A stretch of 64,000 bases of DNA from Nymphaea colorata (Eukaryota; Streptophyta; Magnoliopsida; Nymphaeales; Nymphaeaceae): positions 16,160,854 through 16,224,853 of the forward strand of contig NC_045147.1 of the NCBI RefSeq assembly GCF_008831285.2, read 5' to 3'. The translations under genes were made by a program, and so were the position numbers. This document shows, one piece after another, positions 1-12,000 of the stretch (within the stretch, counting starts at the first letter, position 1; the number at the start of each line of letters is the position of its first letter). The notes below the pieces were generated by a model. It saw only the letters and a program-made list of their open reading frames with translations. It had not been told where the DNA came from and did not search any database.

Positions 1-3000
1 GCGGGTGGTGGGATCGTTGTCCGAGCGTGCTGCGGTCGTCGTATTATACGGCCGGTAATGTATTCGTTCTGATGCATGTTTGCAGCTTGGGAATGACGGT
101 TCCATTTGATTTTCCTAGGAATTATATGGGTTGCATCTGGATTTTATGGTTCAAACAAGATTTTTTTTACTACGTTGTTTTCTGATTTTAATGGAAAATT
201 AAATATTTGGAGGCTTTAATCTGCAGCCCGAGCGTTAGAATCCAATAACACAGAAATTGGTATTAGTTCGAATTATTTGCCTAGCGGTGTTTGTGTTCTG
301 TTCTAGCTATGCCCTTTTTTTCCAAAAAAAAAAAAAAAAGGGACGGACAATTGTTGCACTTGTAAGTGAATCGGCAGTATTCATTATCACGTTTGATTAT
401 CCAATATAATGCACCTATATACCAGGTGAAGTGGTACAATGTAACGCCCACCTCATCTTTCCTTTTTCTCTGGGTAGGTATGTGGAGTTATACGACCATG
501 TTGGTCTGGAAATCGTCCTGTGACATTGATGCACTTCGCTCTTCGGGTGTAATCTCTTGTTTCTTGTTATTTCTGCAGAGTATTTTTGGCTGCATATGAA
601 GCATTGAAGACTCTTGTTTTCTCTCTTTTACGTTTGAATGGTGCTCATCTACTCGTATTTGCAGGGTTGTTCAATCAAACGATTGATAGTTGTGTACGCC
701 CTCAGAAGGTTCCATATTCGGATGTTCTGGTGATAAAACGAACTATTCATGGCACAGGTATCTAGCTTTATGTTTTACTGGATTCATAACTTGTTTGTCA
801 ATATTCATGTCACCCCCTGCCCCGGAGGAGGAGGAGAGGTGAAACCTTTAACCTCACATACAGATTTCAAATTCCAAAAGTATCATGATGAATTTGAAAA
901 GTCTATTGGTTTAACACAATTAAATTTAATTATTCAAAACCACTTGTAAACTCAAAACTTCCCATTTCAGTTATATTTCCTAGTGAGTTCTTTTATGTTT
1001 TTCAAAGTACTCGCCTTGCCAAGGCTATTTACATTAGAGCATGTAAAAAAACTAACTAATTTTTGCAATGGAAACTCAAACGGCATTAAGCATTGCTGAT
1101 TTAGGTCAATTTGAATAATGATTCGTTCTACAGTTATTTAGAAGGGTGGCAATATATATAGTGAAAAACGACAAATGAGTCCTACCAACCTAGTGAGCAG
1201 ATATAAGAAGAAAACGATTGGATCATGCTAAACTTTGGATGCAAGCAAGACTGGAAAAGAACAGTATCAGAAAAGCTCTTTAGTAGTTCACTTCAACATT
1301 CTTCTGTTATAGAGATTAAACCTTCTTTTTAATTCTTCTTTTAAATTATGTGATGACATTCTCGGTATTTGCTCTGTCACCTCAAAATAGAAAACTTGCT
1401 CTTCATACTTTAGGTCACCACTAATGAGGGAACTTATACCCCCATGCTTGATCTTACCACTGGTGATTGTCTATATCTTTAATGATAAGACTCTGAAAAG
1501 AGTTACAACTGTTACCTCATGAGGAGCCTAAAAGTGTATCTTGCATATCCAAGTTTCCCATCAAATTATACAGTCAGGTAGTGCATATTATTTGACAGCA
1601 AATTAACCAGTCAGGGACTCCTTATGCTATTTTATGTTATCCATGGTGTTATTTGGTTCTCAGTTTTTGGTCGTTCTTAATAATATTCTTCTACTTGTTT
1701 ATTGCATTATGTTATCAGGCATCCGTTTAATGGCAGAGAAAAATTTATATGAAATCCTGGGTGTGTCTACTGATGCAAAAAGGGAAGAAATAAAAAAGGC
1801 TTACCATGATGTAAGTATAATTTGGGAAATATGTTGTTGTCCAATGCTTATTACTTAGGTTGCTTGTGACTAATTCTTATCCCAAACAAGAAGCTTACCT
1901 CTGCAAGGTTGATTTGCTGGATGTCTTGATCCATGATTTTACTGTATGGCTTTTAGATTGCATTATTTTTTCACTTTGAATACTTTGTCCAAGTCATTAA
2001 CCATTTGTTGTCGACTTTGTTTTTATGCAGCTTGCCAAGAAGTACCATCCAGATATCAGTAAAAACAATGCAGCTTCAAAAAGAAAGTTTCAAGAAATAC
2101 GAGATGCATACGAGGTTTGTCATAGTCTGCATGGATTTTTCCTTATTGTTTTTCTTTTATATTTGCTAATGGACATTGTCTTCCTAGTCTGATGTCGTCT
2201 TACATGCAAGGTTTAATTTCAGATACTGAGCAATGCAGAAAAGAGAAGACACTACGACACGGTACATTAAGTAATCTTGTCTGTGTTTTTTTAATATATA
2301 AGACTTCTTTGTTGTCGTTCATTAGTAATAAAGTATTTTTTTCTTTACTACTTTCACTGTGCTGCACAACATCGTGTTTGATATGATCATATTTTGGATG
2401 CAAAACCAACCACATGATTTGTCTTAGTGAAACGATGATATCAATCTGTTCATAATGTTAATTTCTATCCCGTCTTTTAACATCCGAAATCCAAAGTCAT
2501 GCCTGTCTAGAGAAAGAAAAAGCAAAAAAAAAAACATTATCTAAAAAAATGGTCATCTTTTTATCGTGCATTCAATTTTCAACAGTAATTTGGAAGGGAT
2601 CATGTATGACAATTGACAGGAATTTATCCAAAATCAGCAGAAGGAAAAGAATTTTCAAGGAGATGAGAATTTTGAAGGAGCTGGATTTCGATATGGGTTT
2701 CAATCACATTTTTCTGATGATTTTCAGAGAATCTTCGCTGAGGTATGTAGGATCATAGTTTGTTTTTTGTGGATTCTTGCATTTGCCTCATTCTTTTATC
2801 ATTGTGATGTATTTAATTGCTTTAGTCTACAAATTCCTTCATGGTACCCTTTATATGTCCACGTGCTGCATTTATGTGTTCAGCATTCAATAGTCCTTCA
2901 GGGATGCCTTCATGAAATTCCTAGTGCTTCTATGGAAGAAAAAATGTCTTGAAAAAATATTGGAGAAATGATGAAAATTAGAAATTAATAAAAAATCTCT

Positions 3001-6000
3001 ACCAAGTGTTGCAACAGTTAATGTTGTCTAGTCTAGCAATTTATTGTTAATGACAATCACCTGGATATTCCCAAATTTTCATGCATTGGACATGCTTGTG
3101 TAGGCGGCCAGGGGGTTGGGGGCATGGGCGGTGGAGGTGTTTACTTCTTCTAATTGTTGGCTAATGACTTTTCCAGATATTTGAAAGTGATATAGAAAGT
3201 GTGGCTGCTGATATACAGGTACAAATGCTTCTAATTTGTCCATTCATGAGTCATGACTATCATGGGTCAAGGATTTGTTATAGATTTGATCTTCATGTGA
3301 CTGCATAAATCGTTTCTTTCTGTTTCCTACTTTGTAGGTAGACCTGCCACTCTCATTTGCTGAGGCTGCCAAAGGTTGCACCAAGCACATATCATTTGGT
3401 GCCAAGGTCCCTTGTGACACTTGTAGTGAGTGAAATATTTTTTTCCCCATATATATCTCTATTGGTTTTTTCCTCCTTATTTTTGAACTTGTATCAATCT
3501 CAGGGGACTGATATTCCTTATTATTTTATAATCCATTGATCAATACATGGTTTCTTGGGTCTGGAATAAATGCATTAATTTGAAAAATCATGGGTCTTGT
3601 TGTTGTACTTTTGTTCTTTTGTCTCGTCTACAGTTGAAATGTTTCAATTCCTATTATCTGAATGCTATAAACAATGCAACCAAGGTAGGTTTTAGATGCT
3701 TGTAACTTGACTTTGCAACCTTAATTGCTACTAGCAGCATTGGCTTAAGTAACAAAGAATTTTATTTAGCGGATTCTTAGGAGAGGTCTTTACCCACTAT
3801 TTATACCTGAGACATCATGACATTTATGGTCCTAAATTTATCGACTTTTTGTCTTTTGAAAAGTTGCTGAATCTACTTGCATAAGACCTTCACAGTTTCT
3901 GGTTTCTAGTTCTCAAAAACCCTCCACATATCTTAGTTTGGTGCTGTTATAGTATTCCTTGTCACGGCTCTATGATTCTATCTTTTCCCATATTGCAATA
4001 AGAGATGTCTATTAGCTTTTTTTCTAGGTGGTACAAGAAATAGCTACACATAGTTGCTGCTATAAATGAAAAAATGTTTTAGTCCCTTTGTTTTTCTCTT
4101 CGTTTATGCAGGAGGAAGTGGTCATCCTGTTGGTTCCAAGCGAAGGGTGTGTCCAACTTGTAGAGGCATTGGGAAGGTATGTTTCTGTACATATTCTAAC
4201 TTTCATCCAGCTGATAATGAATTCACTCAGAACAACTCCCAGTACAAAAGCATATGTTTCAGTATCAAGTCAACTATTGTATACAGTTTTCAAGCTCCGA
4301 GTCACTGTTATGGTTTCTAAATTGCTGTACAGGTTACTATCCCCCCATTCAAATCAACTTGCAGTACATGTAAGGGATTGGGGCACATAATAAAGGTCTC
4401 ATTTCTGATTCTGAGAATGCCTCATGTTTCTTTGCTGCCTTCTAGCTCCATGTGGATGTAACTTGTTTAACGTTTATTGGCTTCAAGGAATCTTGTGCTG
4501 CATGTGATGGCACTGGCACTGTGGAAGGGGTGAAGGATGTTGAGGTTGCCATTCCTGCAGGTGATTTTTATGCCCTAGCACCATCATCACCCATTCTTGA
4601 TTAATTACATCCACTGATATCTCACCAGGATAGCCAAGAGAGAGTTATATGTTGAGGATCTTTCTATATATGATAATGGCATAAAAAGTCTAATCTTTGT
4701 TATATTTAGATAAGCTCAATTCTCAATTGCACTGTAGGTATTGATTCTGGAGATACTATACGTGTTCCAAGAGCTGGTAACAGTGGCAGGCGTGGCATTC
4801 CTTCTGGAAATTTGATCATTAAAATCAAGGTAGTCAGCTATATGCATTTTGTTTTGTTCTTTCTATGTAAATGTTACTGTATACTGAAATTCGTAAGAGT
4901 CAGGATGTTGTATTATATGAAGAGTAAATCGAGCTCCTTATTAGGAACATGATCTGCATTTATATTTCTTCCATGCACTGCCTTTTGCAATGCAAGAACC
5001 ATGATTTGCATATAGACCTCTTTCTTTATGAGCAGAATGCTGTATTAATTCTGGACATTAAAATGGAGACGAAGAGCCTCTTTGTGAACTTTTATGTGGC
5101 CAAATCTGTAACAATGAAGGGGACTTGTATATTTCTTTTTTCGTGTATTTGTAAACTATATCTGGGATATCGGTATTTGATATTTTGCCAGAGACGGTGT
5201 TGCTTGATAGCAATTATGTTGTTTCACTGAGAATCATTTTTACCTTGCCTGACCTAGATCATCTTATTTATGTACGTTACATATATATACAGGCTTATGT
5301 GTTATATGTAAAAAAAGAAAAGAAAAAAGAAAATGTGATGGATTATATACGCAAAGGCGTGCATGGATTATACAGTCCAGGTTAACTGACTACATAGGTA
5401 AATAAATAAGTACATAAATTTTTATGAAAATAAATACAAAACATATCTATACGAAGATTGCACATGTATATTTATGGGTCGAGGATTGATCAGTTGGTAA
5501 TTGACTAGTCTGACCATGCAACACATGTTGGTTGATAACTGAATTCATCAACTACTCAGGATTTTGACAACTTAGGTACATAGCCCTTTTGGGTGTTGTA
5601 TTTAAATTTTAAGCATACTGATGGGAAAGCTACAATCTGCTAGAGTACACATTTGTGATTTGTGTTGGTCCTGAGTTAGGTTTTTTTTACTTGGCATGAT
5701 GTCTGTGTAACTCTTAGCCTTGAGGTCCAACACTCAAGGACCTGCGTTCCTCAATAAGTGACAGAGTACAGCATCCCATGTATGAGTGTGACTTTGAATA
5801 GTATTATATCTAAAGATTTTTGAAAGAGAATGATGATTGCATATGTTTGAGCCCAACAGCTTTCTTGTGTCCTGGTTTACTATTTTCCTTTTTTATTATT
5901 GAGCTAAAGTAGGTTATGCGGTGACGTAGATCAAGTGTTTGGGTTAGTTTTGGGCCAAGTCATCTCGATTGGTGTCAACTTCATATTTAACTCTTGGACT

Positions 6001-9000
6001 TGGGATATGATCATAGAGAGACAAAGACATGCCCTTTAAGGAGGGTATATTGCAATATTTCATTTGTACGTGTTAACATATCATGTGTAGGGAACCGGGT
6101 CTGGATCCAGACCCGGTCCCATGGGCACGAGTACCGAGAGTGGCTCGGTACCCTAGGCGTTTTTCCCTCTTATTTAATCTCACTTATAGTGTAATTGTTG
6201 ATTAAGTGATATAAGATTTTCTCTCTCCTAGGGTTGCGGTTGTGCACCTAGGTTAGAGCTTCTCCGTGGTTTTTCACCTCTCTTTGAGGTTTTCCACATA
6301 TATTGTGTGTTCCTTCTCTTTCTCTCCATCTTGGTGTGTGTTTCTACATGGTATCAGAGCCAACGCGTGAGAGATCGTTGGTGTGATAGTCGTGTTTCCG
6401 CCGTTTTTTGCCGCTGCTGTTTCCGCCGTTTTTTTCCTCTGCCGCTGCTGCGCCGCCGCCGTCCAGCGCTGCCAGCTGCGCCGCCATCGTCCAGCGCGGT
6501 TGTTCTCTGCTGCGTTGCCGCTGTCCAGCGCCGCCGTCGCCCACTTCAGCGCCGCCGTCGCCCACTTCAGCGCCGCCGCCGTCCCGCGCCACCGCTGCCC
6601 ACCGCCGTCGCTCTCTCCCGCACCGCCGCCGTCCAGCGCCGCTGCCTCTTGTTTGTCGTCTCTGGTGCTGGGTATTCTTTCTCCTTGGTGATTGTGATGG
6701 CCGAGGAGATGTCCCTCAAGATCGATGATGCCCTAGACTCGGGCAGCAATACCAAGAGCGAGATCTTGCCTGTTCAAGTCACCTCCATCCGGCTGAACAA
6801 GGATAACTATCTCTCTTGGTCGGCTGCCCTAGAAATTGGGATAACCAGTCGTGGTCGCCTGCCCTACATCACTGGGGAGAAGCCTGCACCTTCAAAAACC
6901 GATCCGCGATGGGCTACTTGGACGTTGGAAGATAGTCAGGTTAAAGTATGGATTATTAGTTCTGTTTCTGCAGATATTCAGCCTTTGATCTTGCGTAAAT
7001 CGACTGCCTACGACATGTGGACTGTGCTTGCACGGATGTATGGCCGTAAGAAGAGAGTATTGCGTACGTACCAAATCAAACGTAGCATATACTCTCTTAA
7101 ACAGGGTGACTTGTCTGTAGCCGCTTTCTTTGCAGCCCTAAAGACTAAGTGGGAGGAACTTGACTACCATGTGAATGATGACTGGCACTGTGGGTCTGAT
7201 CATGCCTTGTACTGGGACAAAGAGTGGATGGATCGGACGTTTCTTTTCCTCGGAGGCTTACGCGATGAATTTGAATCCATTAGGAGCCAAATTCTCAATT
7301 GTGACGAGGTCCCCGGAATTGAAGAGGTGTATGCCCGTGTGGAATCTGAGGAACAGCGTTGACAGGTGATGCATATTGACACCAGTCAGGGGAGTTCTCC
7401 TTCAGCCTTTGTTAGTCGTGCTTCTGGGATTGGACAGCGTCCTGTTCGGCGGTGTAGCCATTGCAACAAATCAGGACATTCTGTTGATTTTTATTGGGAT
7501 CTTCATCCTGAGAGGCGGCTTGTCCGGGGTCGTCCTCCTTCTAGCCGCCGGAGTCCTTCTGTGCCTGAGCCTAGTCAGAGTAGTCCTTCAAATGTTGCCA
7601 AATCTAAGCTTTCCTCCGATCAAATCAAAGAACTGCAAGCGTATATCAGCCGGCTGTCTACTACTCAGGAGGATACTTCCACGTCTGAGGGGGCTAAGTT
7701 AGCCCAAGCTCTCGTGGCCACTAGTGACCAAGGTAATTCCTCACATGGTGATTGGATTGTTGACAGTGGTGCTACGCATCATATGACAGGGGACCCTAAG
7801 ATGTTCCAAGAATACAAATTGTCTTCGGGGCAGCAACGTGTATCTATGGCTGATGGTTCTTCTATCTCTGTGGCTGGAAAAGGGAGTTTGTCCTTGTTAA
7901 ATAAATACTGTCTTCATAATGCTCTTCATGTTCCCAATATTCCTGTGAATTTGTTATCTGTCAGCAGTATTACTAAAGAGCTCAACTGTAATCTGATCTT
8001 TTCTGCTGATCGGTGTTTTCTGCAGGACTTGGTGACGGGGCAGAAGATTGGGATTGGTTCGGCTATTGATGGACTCTACAGACTGCCTGTGCAGGTTGCG
8101 TCCGCTCTTATTTCAGCCACTAGTGGACAGTTGTCAGGCATGGAAGACAGATCTACTATTATGTGATGGCACGAGCGGCTTGGTCATCTTCCGTTTCCAT
8201 TGATTAAGAAGTTGTTTCCTAGTTTGTTTCATTCTGTTTCCATGGACTCCTTCACCTGTGAAGTGTGTCAGTTAGCTAAACATGTTAGGGCCTCGTACCC
8301 TATTTCATTCAATAAAACCACTCGTCCATTTGCTTTGGTTCATTCTGATGTTTGGGGTCCTTCGGGAGTACCCACTTGTCGTGGTTTTCATTACTTTATG
8401 ACCCTTATTGATGATTACTCCGGTTGTACGTTCGTGTATCTGTTGAAAGAACGTAGTGAAGTTCCCGTTATTGTCAAAAATTTTGTGGCCTTTGTTGAGA
8501 CTCAGTTTCAGACGTCTGTCCAAGCTTTTCGCACCGATAATGCTCGAGAGTATGTCTCTCAATCCCTAGATGATTTCTTGAAGAGCAAGGGTATTGTCCA
8601 TGAAACGTCATGTAGTTACACACCTCCCCAAAATGGCGTGGCTGAACGAAAGAATCGCCATTTGCTTGATGTTACCCGGGCTCTTCTGTTCCATCGACAG
8701 GTTCCCAAGCGCTACTGGGGTGATGCGCTTCTCACTAGTGCCCACCTTATCAACCGTATGCCTACCCGTGTGTTGCAGGGCCATTCCCCGTACTCTATGC
8801 TTTGGCCTTCTCAGAATCCCTGGCCTCTTACTCCTCGGGTGTTCGGGTGTGTCTGTTTTGTTCATGACCATAGTCCCACCCTCAAGAAACTTGATCCTCG
8901 GTCTGTCAAGGCTGTCTTCCTGGGGTATTCCTCCACTCAGAAGGGATACAAATGTGTTGATCCTACCACCTCTAAAGTCTATGTTTCCCGGGACGTCACC

Positions 9001-12000
9001 TTCCATGAACATGAGGCATACTTTCATGTGAATCCTCTTCAGGGGGAGTATCTAGGACACAGTAGTGAAGAGTATTCCTCAAATCAGTTGATTCAGTTTA
9101 CGGATTTCTTGGATTACAAGGCCAGTGAAAGTGTGGCAGACACAGTCAGAGATGATAGAGACCGTCACATGGACGAGGGTCTTGATGATAATCAGCCTAC
9201 AGCCCGTGATCATTTGTTTGGCCAGGTGTACAGAAGGAAGAAGACATATGTGATTGAAAATGTTGATGTAACCAATCCCAATCCTGTGAGCTCCCCGGAT
9301 GACCCAAGTCTAATCAATGAAGAGCTTCCTATAGCCCTGCGCAAGGGCACCAGGTCTTGCACTTCTCATCCTATTCAGAGATTTGTCTCTTATGCGAAAT
9401 TGAGTAAGGATTACAAATGCTTTATAACATCCTTGTCTAAGTCTGTTATTCCCAGGTGTGTGGAAGATGCTAGAGAGGATCCTAAATGGCTACAGGCCAT
9501 GACAGAGGAGATGAATGCTTTGGCAAAGAATGACACTTGGGAAGTTGTGGATATTCCCAAAGGGACTCATTTAGTTGGTTCAAAGTGGGTGTTCAATGTG
9601 AAGTACAAACCAGATGGTACTGTGGAAAGGTATAAGGCTCGGCTTGTTGCAAAGGGGTTTAGTCAGAAATATGGTATTGATTATCTTGAAACCTTTGCCC
9701 CTGTTGCCAAACTGAAAACTGTGAGGGTCATATTAGCACTTGCCGTGAAAAAGGGGTGGAGCATGGATCAACTTGATGTTAAGAACGCATTCTTGAATGG
9801 CAATCTAGAAGAAGAGGTCTATATGAGTATGCCTCCTGGATATGTTCAAAGCGGAAAATGCTGTCATCTTAAGAAAGCCTTGTATGGATTAAAGCAGTCT
9901 CCTAGAGCATGGTTTGAAAGACTGAGGATAGTGATGAAGACAAATGGATACAAACAGGGAAATGGTGATCACACCCTATTCATTAAGCAGAGAGATGGCC
10001 TGGTGAGTCTTCTTCTTGTGTATGTTGATGATATGATAGTCACAGGTGACGATGAAGAAGAGAAAAAGAAGATGAAGGAGAGGTTAGCTGCTGAATTTGA
10101 TCTTAAAGATTTGGGTAAACTAAGGTACTTTCTGGGGATAGAGATTGCTCGGTCAGAGACAGGGCTGGTTATGAGCCAAAGGAAATACACTCTGGATCTT
10201 CTAAAGGAGACAGGCAAACTTGGATGCAGACCCTTTCAAACTCCAATGGAGTCTGGTACAAAGATAAGCATCAAAACTGGCAACATCCTAGATGAAGAAG
10301 GAAAAGGGCGGTATCAGAGGCTGGTTGGTAAGCTCATCTATCTTACTCTTACTCGCCCTGATATTACTTATGCTGTGAATGTGTTGAGTCAGTTTATGCA
10401 TGCTCCTACTGATTGTCACTGGAAGAGTGCAGAAAGAGTGTTGGGGTACCTAAAGAATAACCCAGGAAAAGGATTACTCTATACTCAGCAAGACCAACTT
10501 AATATTGAAGGATACTCTGACGCAGATTGGGCCGGATGTACTGATACTAGGAGGTCTACCACAGGGTACTGCATCTTTCTGGGAGGTAACCTGGTTGTAT
10601 GGAGAAGTAAGAGGCAGGAAGTTTGCTCTAGATCCAGTACTGAGGCTGAATACAGGGCTGTGGCTATGGGAGTTACAGAAATGTTATGGTTAAAGATTCT
10701 CCTAGCAGATATTGGTGTTAAAACAGAAGAGAAGATGAGGATGTACTGCGACAACAAGTCTGCAATTAATCTTGCGAATAATCCCGTTTTGCATGACAGA
10801 ACTAAACATGTGGAGATTGATCGCCACTTCATACGGGAACGCATAGATTCAAAGGAGTTGATCCTACCTTATATGAAGTCTGAAGATCAAATTGCAGATG
10901 TTCTAACCAAAGCCTTATGTACATCTCAATTCGAGAAAAATGTAAGCAAGCTAGGCATGTTTGACATGTATGCCAAGCTTGAGGGGGAGTGTTAACATAT
11001 CATGTGTAGGGAACCGGGTCTGGATCCAGACCCGGTCCCATGGGCACGAGTACCGAGAGTGGCTCGGTACCCTAGGCGTTTTTCCCTCTTATTTAATCTC
11101 ACTTATAGTGTAATTGTTGATTAAGTGATATAAGATTTTCTCTCTCCTAGGGTTGCGGTTGTGCACCTAGGTTAGAGCTTCTCCGTGGTTTTTCACCTCT
11201 CTTTGAGGTTTTCCACGTATATTGTGTGTTCCTTCTCTTTCTCTCCATCTTGGTGTGTGTTTCTACAGTACGAATGATTTGAGAGTGATCTCGTATAAAA
11301 AACTTGGGATAAATAAATGGCCTTTCATACCTGAACTCGACCAACCTTGTGTCTTGGTTTTGTAGTGCTTATGCTGAACTGAAGCTAGTTTGATGATAGG
11401 TTGGGATATGCCAGATTTGGTTTTTGGGTCAGTTTTTGGCAGGATTATATGCGTAGGAACATTTTTTCTGTCTTCCTCTCTTTTCTCCTGAAGTCACGTG
11501 CACTTGGCAAAACAGCTGCCTCACTGACACAACTCATGTGTGTGCAGGTGCAGCAGCTGACAAATTGCTTCTTTTTTTTCATTAAATCGTTGATATAGTA
11601 ATTGCTTGTTAATTATTCATTTTGTTGATTATTTTCCTTTCTGAAATGTGAAAACTAGTTTAAGAAACTTTCATTTCCCTTATTCAATTTTCAAGTCTTT
11701 GTCAACTTCTGTTACTTTTTGAAACATTCTTCCAATTGTTATGGGCTAGATTCTATCTACTTCAATCATAATTAATTGTGATCTTTTGTTTTTCAGAAAA
11801 AAAAATGTATCAATTATTGGATGTGATTTAGCTGCTTTTTTAACCTTTCTTTTTTTTTTTCTGTAGGTTGCTAAGGATCCTGTTTTCATTCGAGATGGTT
11901 CTGATATATATGTGGATGCTCAAATCAGCTTTACACAGGTAAAATTATTTGTTGTATGGTATTTATATTATACTAAAGTGATATTACTTGCATGCCTTTT

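Larger units (their letters stand above)
6071..11267 (+). mobile_element. Full-length Ty1/Copia LTR retrotransposon in an ATJ1 intron
   Basis: A 5197-bp element bounded by two 278-bp LTRs that begin TGTTAACA and end TTCTACA. It has a primer-binding site directly after the 5' LTR and a purine tract directly before the 3' LTR. The 5-bp target-site duplication GTACG is at 6066-6070 and 11268-11272. Domain order is gag, protease, integrase, reverse transcriptase, RNase H, which defines Copia rather than Gypsy. The LTRs differ at one position only (A at 6298, G at 11217), so the insertion is recent. It lies in the same orientation as the host ATJ1 gene, between exons 12 and 13, whose splice sites remain intact outside it. 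The polyprotein is interrupted by two TGA codons. Confidence 0.97.

Noticed and set aside
6307-6696. Upstream in-frame extension of the Copia gag ORF starting inside the LTR
   Set aside because: It crosses the primer-binding site and the GC-rich leader, and its Arg/Pro/Cys-rich translation does not look like gag. The first sensible ATG is at 6697.
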